A stretch of DNA of 7,866 nt from Akkermansiaceae bacterium (GTDB lineage: Bacteria > Verrucomicrobiota > Verrucomicrobiia > Verrucomicrobiales > Akkermansiaceae): contig JALZWJ010000256.1 of assembly GCA_023300065.1 (NCBI GenBank), forward strand, positions 1 to 7,866, written 5' to 3'. The notes under the pieces are model-generated. The model ran no database searches. It saw only the letters and a program-made list of their open reading frames with translations, and was not told where the DNA came from. Below are positions 1 to 7,578 of the stretch, piece after piece (within the stretch, counting starts at the first letter, position 1; each line of letters begins with the position of its first letter). Both the position numbers and the translations under genes were made by a program.

Positions 1-3000
1 CCAAGGGATCCAACAAATCTAGACTAAGATCAGCGCTCGTCTGATAAAGCACGAGGGAACTCCCGCCCCCATCGGGCGCTAGAGGCCAAGGAGAGTTGTC
101 ATTGTAAGAAAAGTTATGAATGACCGTCGTGCCCAGAGAAAGTTCAATGCCTTCTCCACCATTACTCAGACTCCCAGAATCACTCTCTCCATAGCTCCCA
201 GCGATCGGCAAACTATTGCCATACTGTGCCGCAAAAGCCGCAAGATTTCTCACGACTAAAAGATAGGCTCCGGGAGCAAGCGCCGTTCCACTTGGAAATT
301 CAAAACTAATCCCATCTGTAAAGCGCACACCCGTTAGATCGAGCAGGCTCGCGCCAATATTATGGACCTCGATGTATTCATGATCTTGTTCCGTGGCGGG
401 GTTATACATGATCTCGCTCACGATGAGGCTCTCCTGCAAAGTAGAGACATCAGAATCACCCACCACAAACTCAAGCGGAGCTGACCAATGACTCCAGCGC
501 CCCGTCGTATCCTGATGACGCACGCGGGCGCGGTAGGTATTCCCCACCTCGAGTGGCGAGGCTGGCGGGCTCACACTCAGAGTGGCGGGGGAACGAATCA
601 AACTCGTCCACAGCTCCTCAATCTCATAAGTTCTAGCCTCTCCTGGACTGGCATCTAGTTCACCGATTCTCCACTCGATCGCCGCCATCGTGCCACTTCC
701 CTGTGGATCAGCAAAAGTCGTGCTTTCAAAATTCAGAGCATTCGCGGGGAAACCAGCTTCCCCAGAATAGCTGATGGTAGGAGTTTCTGGAATCGCAAGA
801 TCCAAGGCCTCACTCACCAGAAAATTATAAGCATACCCCTGCTGGTCACCACTATTAATCGTCCATGAAGCTGGGTCTGGGTCGGTATCGGTCATGTAGT
901 TCCGAATGAAATCCATCTGACCTTCAAAATCCTGGCTTTCAAGCGTGCGGGTCCAAGTCCCCCCGGCCCGGCTCTCAGTATAAGGTGAGACAAAGAAGTT
1001 CCCAAAGTGATCGAACCGGGCCCGGCTATCGGTTCCCGAGCGTGGATTAAAATTCCACAGAAATTGATCCAAGTCAGACCAAGTGAGCACCTCATCCGGC
1101 GGGTTCAGGATCTGGGTAAATTCGTCAATCAACTGACCAATTTGCCCACCATCAGCGCTAGCGTCATCCACCAAGAGATCCAGAAGCTCGCGGCACCGGT
1201 TCCGATATTCAAGGGCGATGGCGCTATGACTCAGACAGTTCTCTTGCCGGACCGTCCCGCGCTGGTGACTGATGGCAAGGAACATCATATCGCAGTCCCA
1301 TACAATCGGGGCCCAGCGCGACTGCGTCCCATCCTCATTTGAGCCATGGTAAAAGAAATGATTCCCAGTGTAGCGCAAATCCACATTCCCAACCACCCGG
1401 TTACTCGCTCGAAAATTAAAATATCGCTCTAAGTCGAGGTTCTCTCGCCACCAATCCTCCGTGTTCGTTCTGGCCGATAAACTCGAAAAGAGCGACCAAT
1501 CAGAACTATCCGTAGGCTGACCTTTTGCCCGATTCTCACGATCACCATTTTCGATCCGGTAGATGTTCCCATCTGGGAGGTCACGTGTGTCTAAGAGAGC
1601 TCCGTCAATTTCCTCAATCGCCAGGTAGAGCCCCCAAAGGTCTCCGTTGTATTGATCGGTAGGTGAGGTTTCCACCGCGTCGTCGATCACCCGGAAATGC
1701 AGGTAGCTCGTATTCGGACTCAGAGAGCCCGCCAGTTGATGAACCCGAAACGATAGACTCTCATCCATCCCCGCGATCCCGCGGTGACCCGCTGCCCTCG
1801 TACTCGCGCAAGAGTTCATCGTCAGCTTATTCCAGCTCTCTTCGTACCTCCTACCATAATTATCTCGTACCTCGATATCGCGCGCGGGATTAAAATAAAT
1901 CCGCCATTTGTTCTTCCCAGATAGGTAGGTCGACCCCGTGCCCCCCACTTCAAACTCGATATGATCATAGACCTCACCATCATAAACTAAGGTTCCAAAA
2001 AAACGGACGTTGTTGAAGGCCGTGACATACTGAGAATTAGTGACATCGGTCGCATTCGCGATGAGATGGTAAGTGGGTAACTTATTCAGCAGATCACGCG
2101 AGAAAGTCGCAGCGGCATCGGTTCCGGGTTGATTCGCACCAGTCCACTCAGGGACCCCATCGTAAACAAAAAAGGCGAAATTCGGCTGATTATCATCAAG
2201 AAATGGGGCGCGCACAGCAGTCTCTGAACCATCGGCAGAAGTGATCCGATAACGGACAAGATCACGGTGAGAGGACGCAGGAATCACTGCCGTGAAATTA
2301 CCATCATCTTCCGTGTCACTCATCGGCAGTTCGATCCAACCTAACTCGTAATCCGGATCAGATCTTCTAATATAACTACCAGGCGCTACGATCTGATAAC
2401 TCAAAATCACCTCAGCAACACCATCTGGATCAGTCACCCGTGCACGCACTGTGACCGGATCCGCGGAAGTAGGTGACAACGGAAAATGCCCCACCTGCCG
2501 AATATTTGGAGGCGTTGATACCGCAGAGACACCGTTCGGCTCACCCGGAGAGGGCGGGCTTTGCTCAAAGATGGGTTCTGGAGTTTCCAGCGAAGCATCC
2601 ACCAAGAAGTCACTACTCCCGATCGAGTCATTAAAAACCTGAACCGCAAGGACATTCAAACCGGACTGCAGAAGCTCCGCGGTCCCCTCAATCGTAAACT
2701 CCTCATAACCATCCTGCTCATCTGACGAAACCGCAGTCCCATGAGCCTCGGCCCCAGCATTATTCCCATCATTCCCACGATAATCAATCGTGCCGGGATC
2801 CACTGATTCACTCCGGAAAATCTCAGTCCCATTCAACCAAATAATCACACCATCGTCGTAGAGCGTTCTTAAAATAAGAGTCGATGGAGTCTCACCATTA
2901 AAAGTGAATTCCTTCCGCAGGAACACGCTACTGTAGTTCCGAAAAATCCCATTGATCGTGGTATTAGTAAGCGCTGGTTCACCCCGGCCAAAAGGGGCCT

Positions 3001-3622
3001 GCCCATCGAGCCAAGTGGCATCTTCAAAAAAGCCATTAGCAGTCCACGCATCAATCGGATCAGACGCTTCATTTAACCCCTCCCGATAGCGCCAGTCCGA
3101 GCCAATCGGAATCAGGACCCGCGGTGGAGCCTCGGATCCCATGGAAGAACTCCGCCATGAACTGCCTAGATCATTGTCCAAGTTCGGATTGATCAGCTCC
3201 ATCGAGCTCCCGTCTCCCGCCGCCAGAGATGGCCAAGGAAACCCCACTCCATAATCCACCACATCCACCGTCACATCACTCGCATCTACCAGCTCCAAGC
3301 TTTCGCCCTCACTATTCAAGTTACCTGAATAAGGCCCCAGTGCCGTGATCCCGAACTCCCCACTGAGCGTCGCAGGGTCCTCACCTACCACCAGATATCC
3401 AGAAGCAGGTAAAACCGTGCCCGCTGGGAAAATAAACTCGACCGCACCCGTCAACTGCCAACCACTCAGATTGACATCCTCAGCCCCAGGATTATGGAGT
3501 TCCACAAACTCGTTACAAATACTATTCAGATCATTATTATAGTGAATCTCATTGAGAACAGGCGCGGCTTTCCCAATGGCGCTAAGAGCCAAAAAGATCT
3601 GGATGATTAGGTGGAATTTCAA
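1..3622 (-). CDS. Secreted lamin-tail domain / CotH kinase family protein, C-terminus beyond the left edge
   Basis: Reading the minus strand from TTG at 3622 gives 1,207 codons without a stop, running off the left edge. Residues 1-20 form a signal peptide (KFHLIIQIFLALSAIGKAA), so the protein is probably exported. Domains in order: lamin-tail domain at about 21-150 (VLNEIHYNND, FVELHNPG, FPAGTVLPASGYLVV); a beta-sandwich at about 174-345 with DDGVIIWLNGTEIFR and GLNVLAVQVFN; an Ig-like linker at about 370-470; a CotH-type domain at about 480-940, with GLYLAIEE at 664-671, GNIYRIE at 685-691, NHFFYH at 754-759 and WDCDMMF at 775-781; a fibronectin-III-like segment at about 1015-1055; and a second lamin-tail domain from about 1066. 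Known CotH proteins are atypical protein kinases, and the D776/D778 pair fits their metal-binding aspartates; kinase activity here is inferred. TTG is chosen because a stop (TAA, 3631-3629) lies three codons upstream, the signal peptide begins there, and no in-frame ATG occurs before residue 141. No clear Shine-Dalgarno is seen. Codons end often in G or T, unlike the plus-strand genes. Confidence 0.9.
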   Translation of the reverse strand, partial: MKFHLIIQIFLALSAIGKAAPVLNEIHYNNDLNSICNEFVELHNPGAEDVNLSGWQLTGAVEFIFPAGTVLPASGYLVVGEDPATLSGEFGITALGPYSGNLNSEGESLELVDASDVTVDVVDYGVGFPWPSLAAGDGSSMELINPNLDNDLGSSWRSSSMGSEAPPRVLIPIGSDWRYREGLNEASDPIDAWTANGFFEDATWLDGQAPFGRGEPALTNTTINGIFRNYSSVFLRKEFTFNGETPSTLILRTLYDDGVIIWLNGTEIFRSESVDPGTIDYRGNDGNNAGAEAHGTAVSSDEQDGYEEFTIEGTAELLQSGLNVLAVQVFNDSIGSSDFLVDASLETPEPIFEQSPPSPGEPNGVSAVSTPPNIRQVGHFPLSPTSADPVTVRARVTDPDGVAEVILSYQIVAPGSYIRRSDPDYELGWIELPMSDTEDDGNFTAVIPASSHRDLVRYRITSADGSETAVRAPFLDDNQPNFAFFVYDGVPEWTGANQPGTDAAATFSRDLLNKLPTYHLIANATDVTNSQYVTAFNNVRFFGTLVYDGEVYDHIEFEVGGTGSTYLSGKNKWRIYFNPARDIEVRDNYGRRYEESWNKLTMNSCASTRAAGHRGIAGMDESLSFRVHQLAGSLSPNTSYLHFRVIDDAVETSPTDQYNGDLWGLYLAIEEIDGALLDTRDLPDGNIYRIENGDRENRAKGQPTDSSDWSLFSSLSARTNTEDWWRENLDLERYFNFRASNRVVGNVDLRYTGNHFFYHGSNEDGTQSRWAPIVWDCDMMFLAISHQRGTVRQENCLSHSAIALEYRNRCRELLDLLVDDASADGGQIGQLIDEFTQILNPPDEVLTWSDLDQFLWNFNPRSGTDSRARFDHFGNFFVSPYTESRAGGTWTRTLESQDFEGQMDFIRNYMTDTDPDPASWTINSGDQQGYAYNFLVSEALDLAIPETPTISYSGEAGFPANALNFESTTFADPQGSGTMAAIEWRIGELDASPGEARTYEIEELWTSLIRSPATLSVSPPASPLEVGNTYRARVRHQDTTGRWSHWSAPLEFVVGDSDVSTLQESLIVSEIMYNPATEQDHEYIEVHNIGASLLDLTGVRFTDGISFEFPSGTALAPGAYLLVVRNLAAFAAQYGNSLPIAGSYGESDSGSLSNGGEGIELSLGTTVIHNFSYNDNSPWPLAPDGGGSSLVLYQTSADLSLDLLDPL

Positions 3623-3775
3623 AATCGTTTAGATGTTACCATCTTCAGGGTAACCCCCACCTCACTCACATTCAAGGCCCCAAGTCTGATTAGACCTCGA
3701 TCCACTTATTCTAACCCCAGACTTCATATAAATTTTTTCTCGATCCCACCTCCCCAAAACATAACCCTCCTAAAA
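3623..3775. promoter_or_regulatory. Divergent intergenic region, probable promoters for both flanking genes
   Basis: This 153-base gap lies between two gene starts that point away from each other, so it should hold both promoters. On the plus strand TATAAA at 3727-3732 resembles a -10 box about 45 bases before the esterase ATG, but no good -35 box precedes it. On the minus strand TAGAAT (3713-3708) is a weak -10 candidate for the lamin-tail/CotH gene. Neither start has a GGAGG-like ribosome site; the esterase ATG is instead preceded by CCTCCTAAAA. The region is less GC-rich than the genes beside it. The promoter boxes are guesses from consensus only. Confidence 0.4.
3631..3654 (-). other. Overlapping short inverted repeats in the leader of the CotH gene
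   Basis: On the minus strand two small hairpins share the same bases. AGATG/CATCT encloses a GTAA loop, which fits the stable GNRA tetraloop class, and ends 8 bases before the TTG start. GTTACC/GGTAAC encloses an 8-base loop at 3654-3635. They cannot form together, because the bases of the inner loop and one arm are shared. As DNA the outer repeat could be a small operator; as RNA the pair could affect translation of the TTG start. The stems are only 5 and 6 base pairs, so chance is a real alternative. Confidence 0.3.
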
Positions 3776-5263
3776 ATGATCAAGCCGTTCCTGCTCTTAT
3801 CCACCCTCCTCCTTCTTACCGCTCAAGCTAAAGAGCCCCTTAAGCTCGCCGGTATCTTCAACAACAACATGGTCCTCCAGCAAAACAGCGAGGCCAGCAT
3901 GTGGGGAAAAGCCAACCCGGGCGAGAAAGTCAGGCTCACTCCCTCATGGAGGAAAAAAACCATCACCGCCACCGCAGACGCCTCCGGTAAATGGCTCACC
4001 AAACTCCCCACCCCAAAAGCCGGTGGCCCCTACACCCTCACCGTCGCTTCAGACGACAAAACCCTCACCCTAAAAAATGTCCTCATCGGCGAAGTCTGGA
4101 TCTGCAGCGGACAGTCCAACATGCAATGGAAGATGCGCGGCTTCGGCACCGCCCACTGGAAAGAAGAGCTTGAAAAAGCAAAACACCCCCAGATCCGCCT
4201 CTGCAATGTCGAGCAAGTCTTCGCCCTCAGCGAGCAAGATGACCTCTCCTGTAGTTGGGCCGAGTGCTCCCCCCGCACCGCCTCATCCTTCAGCGCCGTC
4301 GCCTACTTCTTCGGTGAGCGCCTCCACCACGAGCTAAAGGTCCCCATCGGCCTCATCTCCACCAACTGGGGCGGCACCACCGCCGAAGCATGGACCAGCT
4401 CAGACCTCCTCGGTAAAAAATACCCCGACTTTAAAAAAACCCTCTCCTCCTACCCCGCCCTCACCGAGCAACACGGCGACCGTCACACCCGCTCCAAGCG
4501 TCCACCCAAGCCCCTCAAGCTTGGCTCCCCCTCCGGCCTCTATAATGCCATGATCCACCCCCTCATCCCCTTCACCTTCCGCGGAGTCATCTGGTATCAG
4601 GGCGAGTCTAACATTAAGAAACCCGTCCAATACCGCACCCTCTTCCCCGACCTCATCACCGACTGGCGCACCAACTGGAGCCAAGGTGATTTCCCCTTCT
4701 ACTTCGTCCAAATCGCCCCTTACCACTACCGCACCGAGACCATGCCCGCCGCCTACCTCCGCGAGGCCCAGCTCCAAACCCTCTCACTCCCCAACACTGG
4801 CATGGCCGTCACCATGGATGTCGGAGACGCCACCAACATCCACCCAAAAAGAAAAAAACCCGTCGCCGACCGCCTCGCACGCCTCGCCCTCGCCCGCACT
4901 TACGGACAAACCGATCTCGTCTCCTCCGGCCCCCAATACACCAGCCACAAGATTGAGAAAAAAGTCATCCGCCTCAGCTTCAGTCACCTCGGCACCGGCC
5001 TCGCCACCCGCGATGGCGAAGCTCCCAGCCACTTCACGATCGCCGGTAAAGACCAGAAATTCCACCCCGCCGAAGCCCGGATCGTTGGAAAAGAAATCCA
5101 CGTCACCAGCTCCGAAGTCACCTCCCCCATCGCCCTCCGCTACGCCTGGGGAAATGACGACGAGCCAAACCTTAGCAATAAAGAAGGCCTCCCCACCTCC
5201 TCCTTCCGCACCGATGACTGGCCCATCGTTGAGAACAAACTCAAACCAAGGAAGAGGAAGTAA
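3776..5263 (+). CDS. Sialate O-acetylesterase family (SASA) secreted carbohydrate esterase
   Basis: A 495-residue exported esterase, the usual length for this family, which removes O-acetyl groups from sialic acids or from plant and algal polysaccharides; the substrate cannot be read from sequence. Residues 1-18 are a signal peptide (cleavage near AQA-KEP). An N-terminal beta-sandwich (about 20-105) carries NMVLQQ and leads to the SGNH-type catalytic domain. GQSNM at 112-116 supplies the nucleophile Ser114. STNWGGTTAEAW (195-206) and WYQGESN (273-279) are conserved blocks, and D351 with H356 (DATNIHP) complete the likely triad. All key residues are present, so it should be active. ATG at 3776 is chosen because the signal peptide starts there; a longer GTG reading from 3611 adds 55 residues without export features and overlaps the divergent gene. 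The C-terminus is very basic (KPRKRK). The YceI lipoprotein gene follows after 33 bases with no terminator between them, suggesting co-transcription. Codons end very often in C. Confidence 0.93.
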   Translation: MIKPFLLLSTLLLLTAQAKEPLKLAGIFNNNMVLQQNSEASMWGKANPGEKVRLTPSWRKKTITATADASGKWLTKLPTPKAGGPYTLTVASDDKTLTLKNVLIGEVWICSGQSNMQWKMRGFGTAHWKEELEKAKHPQIRLCNVEQVFALSEQDDLSCSWAECSPRTASSFSAVAYFFGERLHHELKVPIGLISTNWGGTTAEAWTSSDLLGKKYPDFKKTLSSYPALTEQHGDRHTRSKRPPKPLKLGSPSGLYNAMIHPLIPFTFRGVIWYQGESNIKKPVQYRTLFPDLITDWRTNWSQGDFPFYFVQIAPYHYRTETMPAAYLREAQLQTLSLPNTGMAVTMDVGDATNIHPKRKKPVADRLARLALARTYGQTDLVSSGPQYTSHKIEKKVIRLSFSHLGTGLATRDGEAPSHFTIAGKDQKFHPAEARIVGKEIHVTSSEVTSPIALRYAWGNDDEPNLSNKEGLPTSSFRTDDWPIVENKLKPRKRK

Positions 5264-5296
5264 ATCACTCTCTACAATCCAACCTCACTTAAAATC

Positions 5297-5902
5297 ATGA
5301 AACTAATCTCCACCACCCTCCTCGCCGCCGCCCTCGTCTCCTGCGAGAACCCCGCCGACAAAACCTCCTCCGCTGAAGTCGGCGAGTCCCAGACCGCGCT
5401 CGCCGAAAGCGGGACCAAGTTCACCTTCACCGACGCCTCAACCATCGGCTTCACTGGATCAAAAGTCACCGGATCGAAGGACGGCGGGTTCAAAGATTTC
5501 ACCGGCCACTTCACCCTCGACGATGACGGCACCGCCCCCACCAGTGGAGCCATCACCATCCAGATGGACAGCACCTACTCTGATGCCAAAAAGCTCACCA
5601 ACCACCTCAAAGGCGAAGACTTCTTCGATGTAGAGAAATTCCCCACCGCCACCTTCACCATGACCAAGGTCACCGAAACCGGAAGTGGCGCCTTTGAACT
5701 CTCCGGTAACTTCACCCTCCACGGTGTCACAAAAAACATCACCTTCCCCGCCACCGCGAGTCGGGAAGACAACACCGCGAAGGTGCAAGCCGAGTTCGAC
5801 ATCAATCGCCAAGACTTCGGCATCTCCTTCCCCGGAAAAAAAGACGACCTCATCCGTGATGAAGTCATCATCCGTTTCGACCTCGAAGCTAAAGCCGAGT
5901 AA
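5297..5902 (+). CDS. YceI-domain lipoprotein
   Basis: A 201-residue lipoprotein. The N-terminus has a hydrophobic stretch ending in a perfect lipobox LVSC, with Cys16 as the acylated residue, followed by a flexible Ser/Glu-rich linker to about residue 38. Residues 40-198 form a YceI domain: FTDASTIGFTGSKVTG, then LTNHLKGEDFFDVEKFPTATF (100-120), LHGVTKNITFP (141-151) and INRQDFGI (169-176), all characteristic of the family. YceI proteins are lipocalin-like barrels that bind isoprenoid-type or amphiphilic ligands in the periplasm; the ligand here is unknown. Many YceI proteins are soluble periplasmic forms of about 190 residues, so this one is probably tethered to a membrane. It is the last gene before the terminator at 5969 and probably shares a transcript with the esterase, although no functional link is evident. 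The ATG at 5297 has an A-rich leader (TTAAAATC) and no Shine-Dalgarno motif. Confidence 0.93.
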   Translation: MKLISTTLLAAALVSCENPADKTSSAEVGESQTALAESGTKFTFTDASTIGFTGSKVTGSKDGGFKDFTGHFTLDDDGTAPTSGAITIQMDSTYSDAKKLTNHLKGEDFFDVEKFPTATFTMTKVTETGSGAFELSGNFTLHGVTKNITFPATASREDNTAKVQAEFDINRQDFGISFPGKKDDLIRDEVIIRFDLEAKAE

Positions 5903-5968
5903 GACCCAACCCATCGCGATTCAATGACTTCGAGATGCCGGAGCTCAGCTTCTCGACCGACCCCCACC

Positions 5969-5997
5969 AAAAAGCGACAGAACCTGTCGCTTTTTTT
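5969..5997 (+). terminator. Rho-independent terminator after the YceI gene
   Basis: GCGACAG (5974-5980) pairs perfectly with CTGTCGC (5984-5990) around the loop AAC, and seven T residues follow. The A run just before the stem can pair with the T run and lengthen the helix. It lies 67 bases after the YceI stop codon and separates the esterase/YceI unit from the subtilase unit. The minus strand reads as a similar hairpin with a T run, but no minus-strand gene ends here. Confidence 0.9.
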
Positions 5998-6033
5998 ATG
6001 CCCAAGCAAAGACCCCATCGTTAGAGTAAATTC

Positions 6034-7578
6034 GTGAAGCACACTTCTCTCATCCTACTTCTCTCCTGGGGACTCAGCGCGCTCGTAACCCAAGCCGAGC
6101 TTGAGCCCATCCCCATGGAATCCCTCCCCGGCTCCGAGGTCTGGATCTCTCCTTACCCCAAGGGCAACCCAGAGCATAATATCCCCATGCGCGTCACCAT
6201 CTGGTTCGACAAACAACTCCTCGGAGACAGTCGCGGCTACCAGCGACGCGCTCAAGAATTCGCCAAATCCCGCCGCACCGAACTCCGCAGCGCCGTCATC
6301 AAAGCCCTCAAGGACCAGAACAAACTCTCCCTAGAAAAAGCCCAACCCGCTTTAGAAAAACTCCAGAAAGAAAAACTCATCCACGCAATCGATTCGCACT
6401 GGATCGTCAACGGCTTCACCTGCATCACCAAAGAAGAAGGCCTCCAAGAACTCAAAAAAATCCCCGGAGTCCGAAACATCTTCCTCCGCGACGCCCGCCA
6501 GAAGCCGACCGCGGAAGCCCCAGCCATGCCCCCCGTCCCCGTCGTCAAGCCACCTACCAAGCCCAACCTTAAAGACCTCCCTTGGTATTCCACTCGGCTC
6601 AAAGCTGACCAAGTCTGGAAAGAATTCGGCGTCGCCGGACAAGGCACTCTCAACGTCATCCACGATAAAAATTTCATCATCACCGACCACCTCCAACGCA
6701 CCATCTACCGCAACGCCATGGAGATCGCAGGAAATGGAAAAGACGATGACGGCAATGGCTACATCGACGACCTCCACGGCTACAACTTTGACCTCAAATC
6801 GAACCAGCTCTACACCGCCCCCTTCTCCGGCGACCCCAAGGACCGTAAAGTCCTCCACGGCACCAACTGCGCAAACATCGTCAGCGGATCAGGCGATGAC
6901 AAAGACCGCCCCGCCTTCGGAATTGCCCCCCTCAGCCGATGGGCTGGACTCATCAACCAAGGAGGCATCGAGCGCTCCGTCGAGTGGGCCATCGAGCAAG
7001 GCGCAGACACCTACAGCATGAGCTTCACCCGCTCCGGCTACGGCGAATACCAGTCCCACTGGCGCAAAGTCATGGAACACGGAAACTTCTGCGGCCTCTT
7101 CTTCGTCTCCGGCGCCGGCAACATCCGCGCCCACCTTCCCGAACCCTCCGCCATGCACATCCCGCAAAACATTCCCAACGCCGTCTTCGCCGCAGCCGGA
7201 GTGCAGCAAGACCTCTCCCGCACCAAATTCTCCTGCGTCGGCCCCGTCACCTGGAACACCCAGCACTACCAAGACGGCACCCTTCAAAAACCCGAGGTCT
7301 GCGCCTTCAACCAACAAGTCCCCGGCCAGTTACCCGATGGAAAAATCATCCCAAAATTCCTCAATGGCAATTCCTACGCCGGCCCCATGTTCTGCGGCAC
7401 CATCTCCCTCATGCTCTCCGCTGATCCCGACCTCCTCCCCTGGGACCTCAAAGAAATCATCACCAGCACCGCCACCGACGTCGGCCCAAAAGGCATCGAC
7501 CCACAAACCGGCCACGGCCTCATCGACTGCTACAAAGCTGTCAAAGAAGTCCTCCGCCGCAAAGCGCTCCGCAAATGA
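6034..7578 (+). CDS. Exported subtilisin-like (S8 family) serine protease with altered Asp motif
   Basis: A 514-residue secreted subtilase precursor. Residues 1-21 are a signal peptide (cleavage near TQA-ELEP). Residues about 50-155 resemble an I9-type propeptide that acts as chaperone and inhibitor (RVTIWFDKQLL, SHWIVNGFTC, PGVRNIFLRD). A Pro-rich linker (160-178) leads to the catalytic domain at about 183-510. His275 lies in HGTNCA, the oxyanion Asn363 in SGAGN, and Ser447 in GNSYAGP, where Asn446 replaces the usual Thr. The segment NGKDDDGNGYIDDLHGYNF (234-252) is typical of S8 enzymes. The block that normally reads VIDTG reads VIHDK (208-212): His210 stands where the catalytic Asp is expected and Asp211 sits one residue on, so activity is uncertain. 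Cys279, four residues after the catalytic His, matches the free Cys of proteinase K. GTG at 6034 is chosen because the signal peptide starts there; TAGAG about 10 bases upstream is a weak ribosome site. The stop overlaps the next gene by 4 bases. Confidence 0.92.
   Translation: MKHTSLILLLSWGLSALVTQAELEPIPMESLPGSEVWISPYPKGNPEHNIPMRVTIWFDKQLLGDSRGYQRRAQEFAKSRRTELRSAVIKALKDQNKLSLEKAQPALEKLQKEKLIHAIDSHWIVNGFTCITKEEGLQELKKIPGVRNIFLRDARQKPTAEAPAMPPVPVVKPPTKPNLKDLPWYSTRLKADQVWKEFGVAGQGTLNVIHDKNFIITDHLQRTIYRNAMEIAGNGKDDDGNGYIDDLHGYNFDLKSNQLYTAPFSGDPKDRKVLHGTNCANIVSGSGDDKDRPAFGIAPLSRWAGLINQGGIERSVEWAIEQGADTYSMSFTRSGYGEYQSHWRKVMEHGNFCGLFFVSGAGNIRAHLPEPSAMHIPQNIPNAVFAAAGVQQDLSRTKFSCVGPVTWNTQHYQDGTLQKPEVCAFNQQVPGQLPDGKIIPKFLNGNSYAGPMFCGTISLMLSADPDLLPWDLKEIITSTATDVGPKGIDPQTGHGLIDCYKAVKEVLRRKALRK

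Noticed and set aside
1007..1342. Plus-strand 111-residue ORF inside the left gene
   Set aside because: It lies opposite the CotH coding frame, which is continuous and matches known domains; its translation shows no recognisable motif.
1..3622. Horizontal acquisition of the CotH gene suggested by its different codon use
   Set aside because: The difference is explained by the plus-strand C-over-G skew acting on a gene in the opposite direction; no mobile element or repeat borders it.
3611..3775. GTG-initiated 55-residue extension of the esterase
   Set aside because: It lacks export features, overlaps the start of the divergent gene and would bury the clear signal peptide that begins at 3776.
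4400..4777. Minus-strand ORF opposite the esterase, rich in Gly, Val and Glu
   Set aside because: This is the antisense shadow of C-rich codons in the esterase; the composition is an artefact of strand skew.
4686..5300. 204-residue plus-strand ORF rich in Ser and Pro in another frame of the esterase
   Set aside because: Low-complexity Ser/Pro/Thr translation is what an out-of-frame reading of C-ending codons gives; the esterase frame holds the catalytic motifs.
5931..5955. CGAGA/TCTCG inverted repeat before the terminator
   Set aside because: The arms are five bases with a 15-base loop and no T run follows; it is likely chance next to the real terminator.
6352..6858. 168-residue minus-strand ORF opposite the subtilase
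   Set aside because: Antisense shadow of the subtilase coding frame, with no motif or initiation signal.
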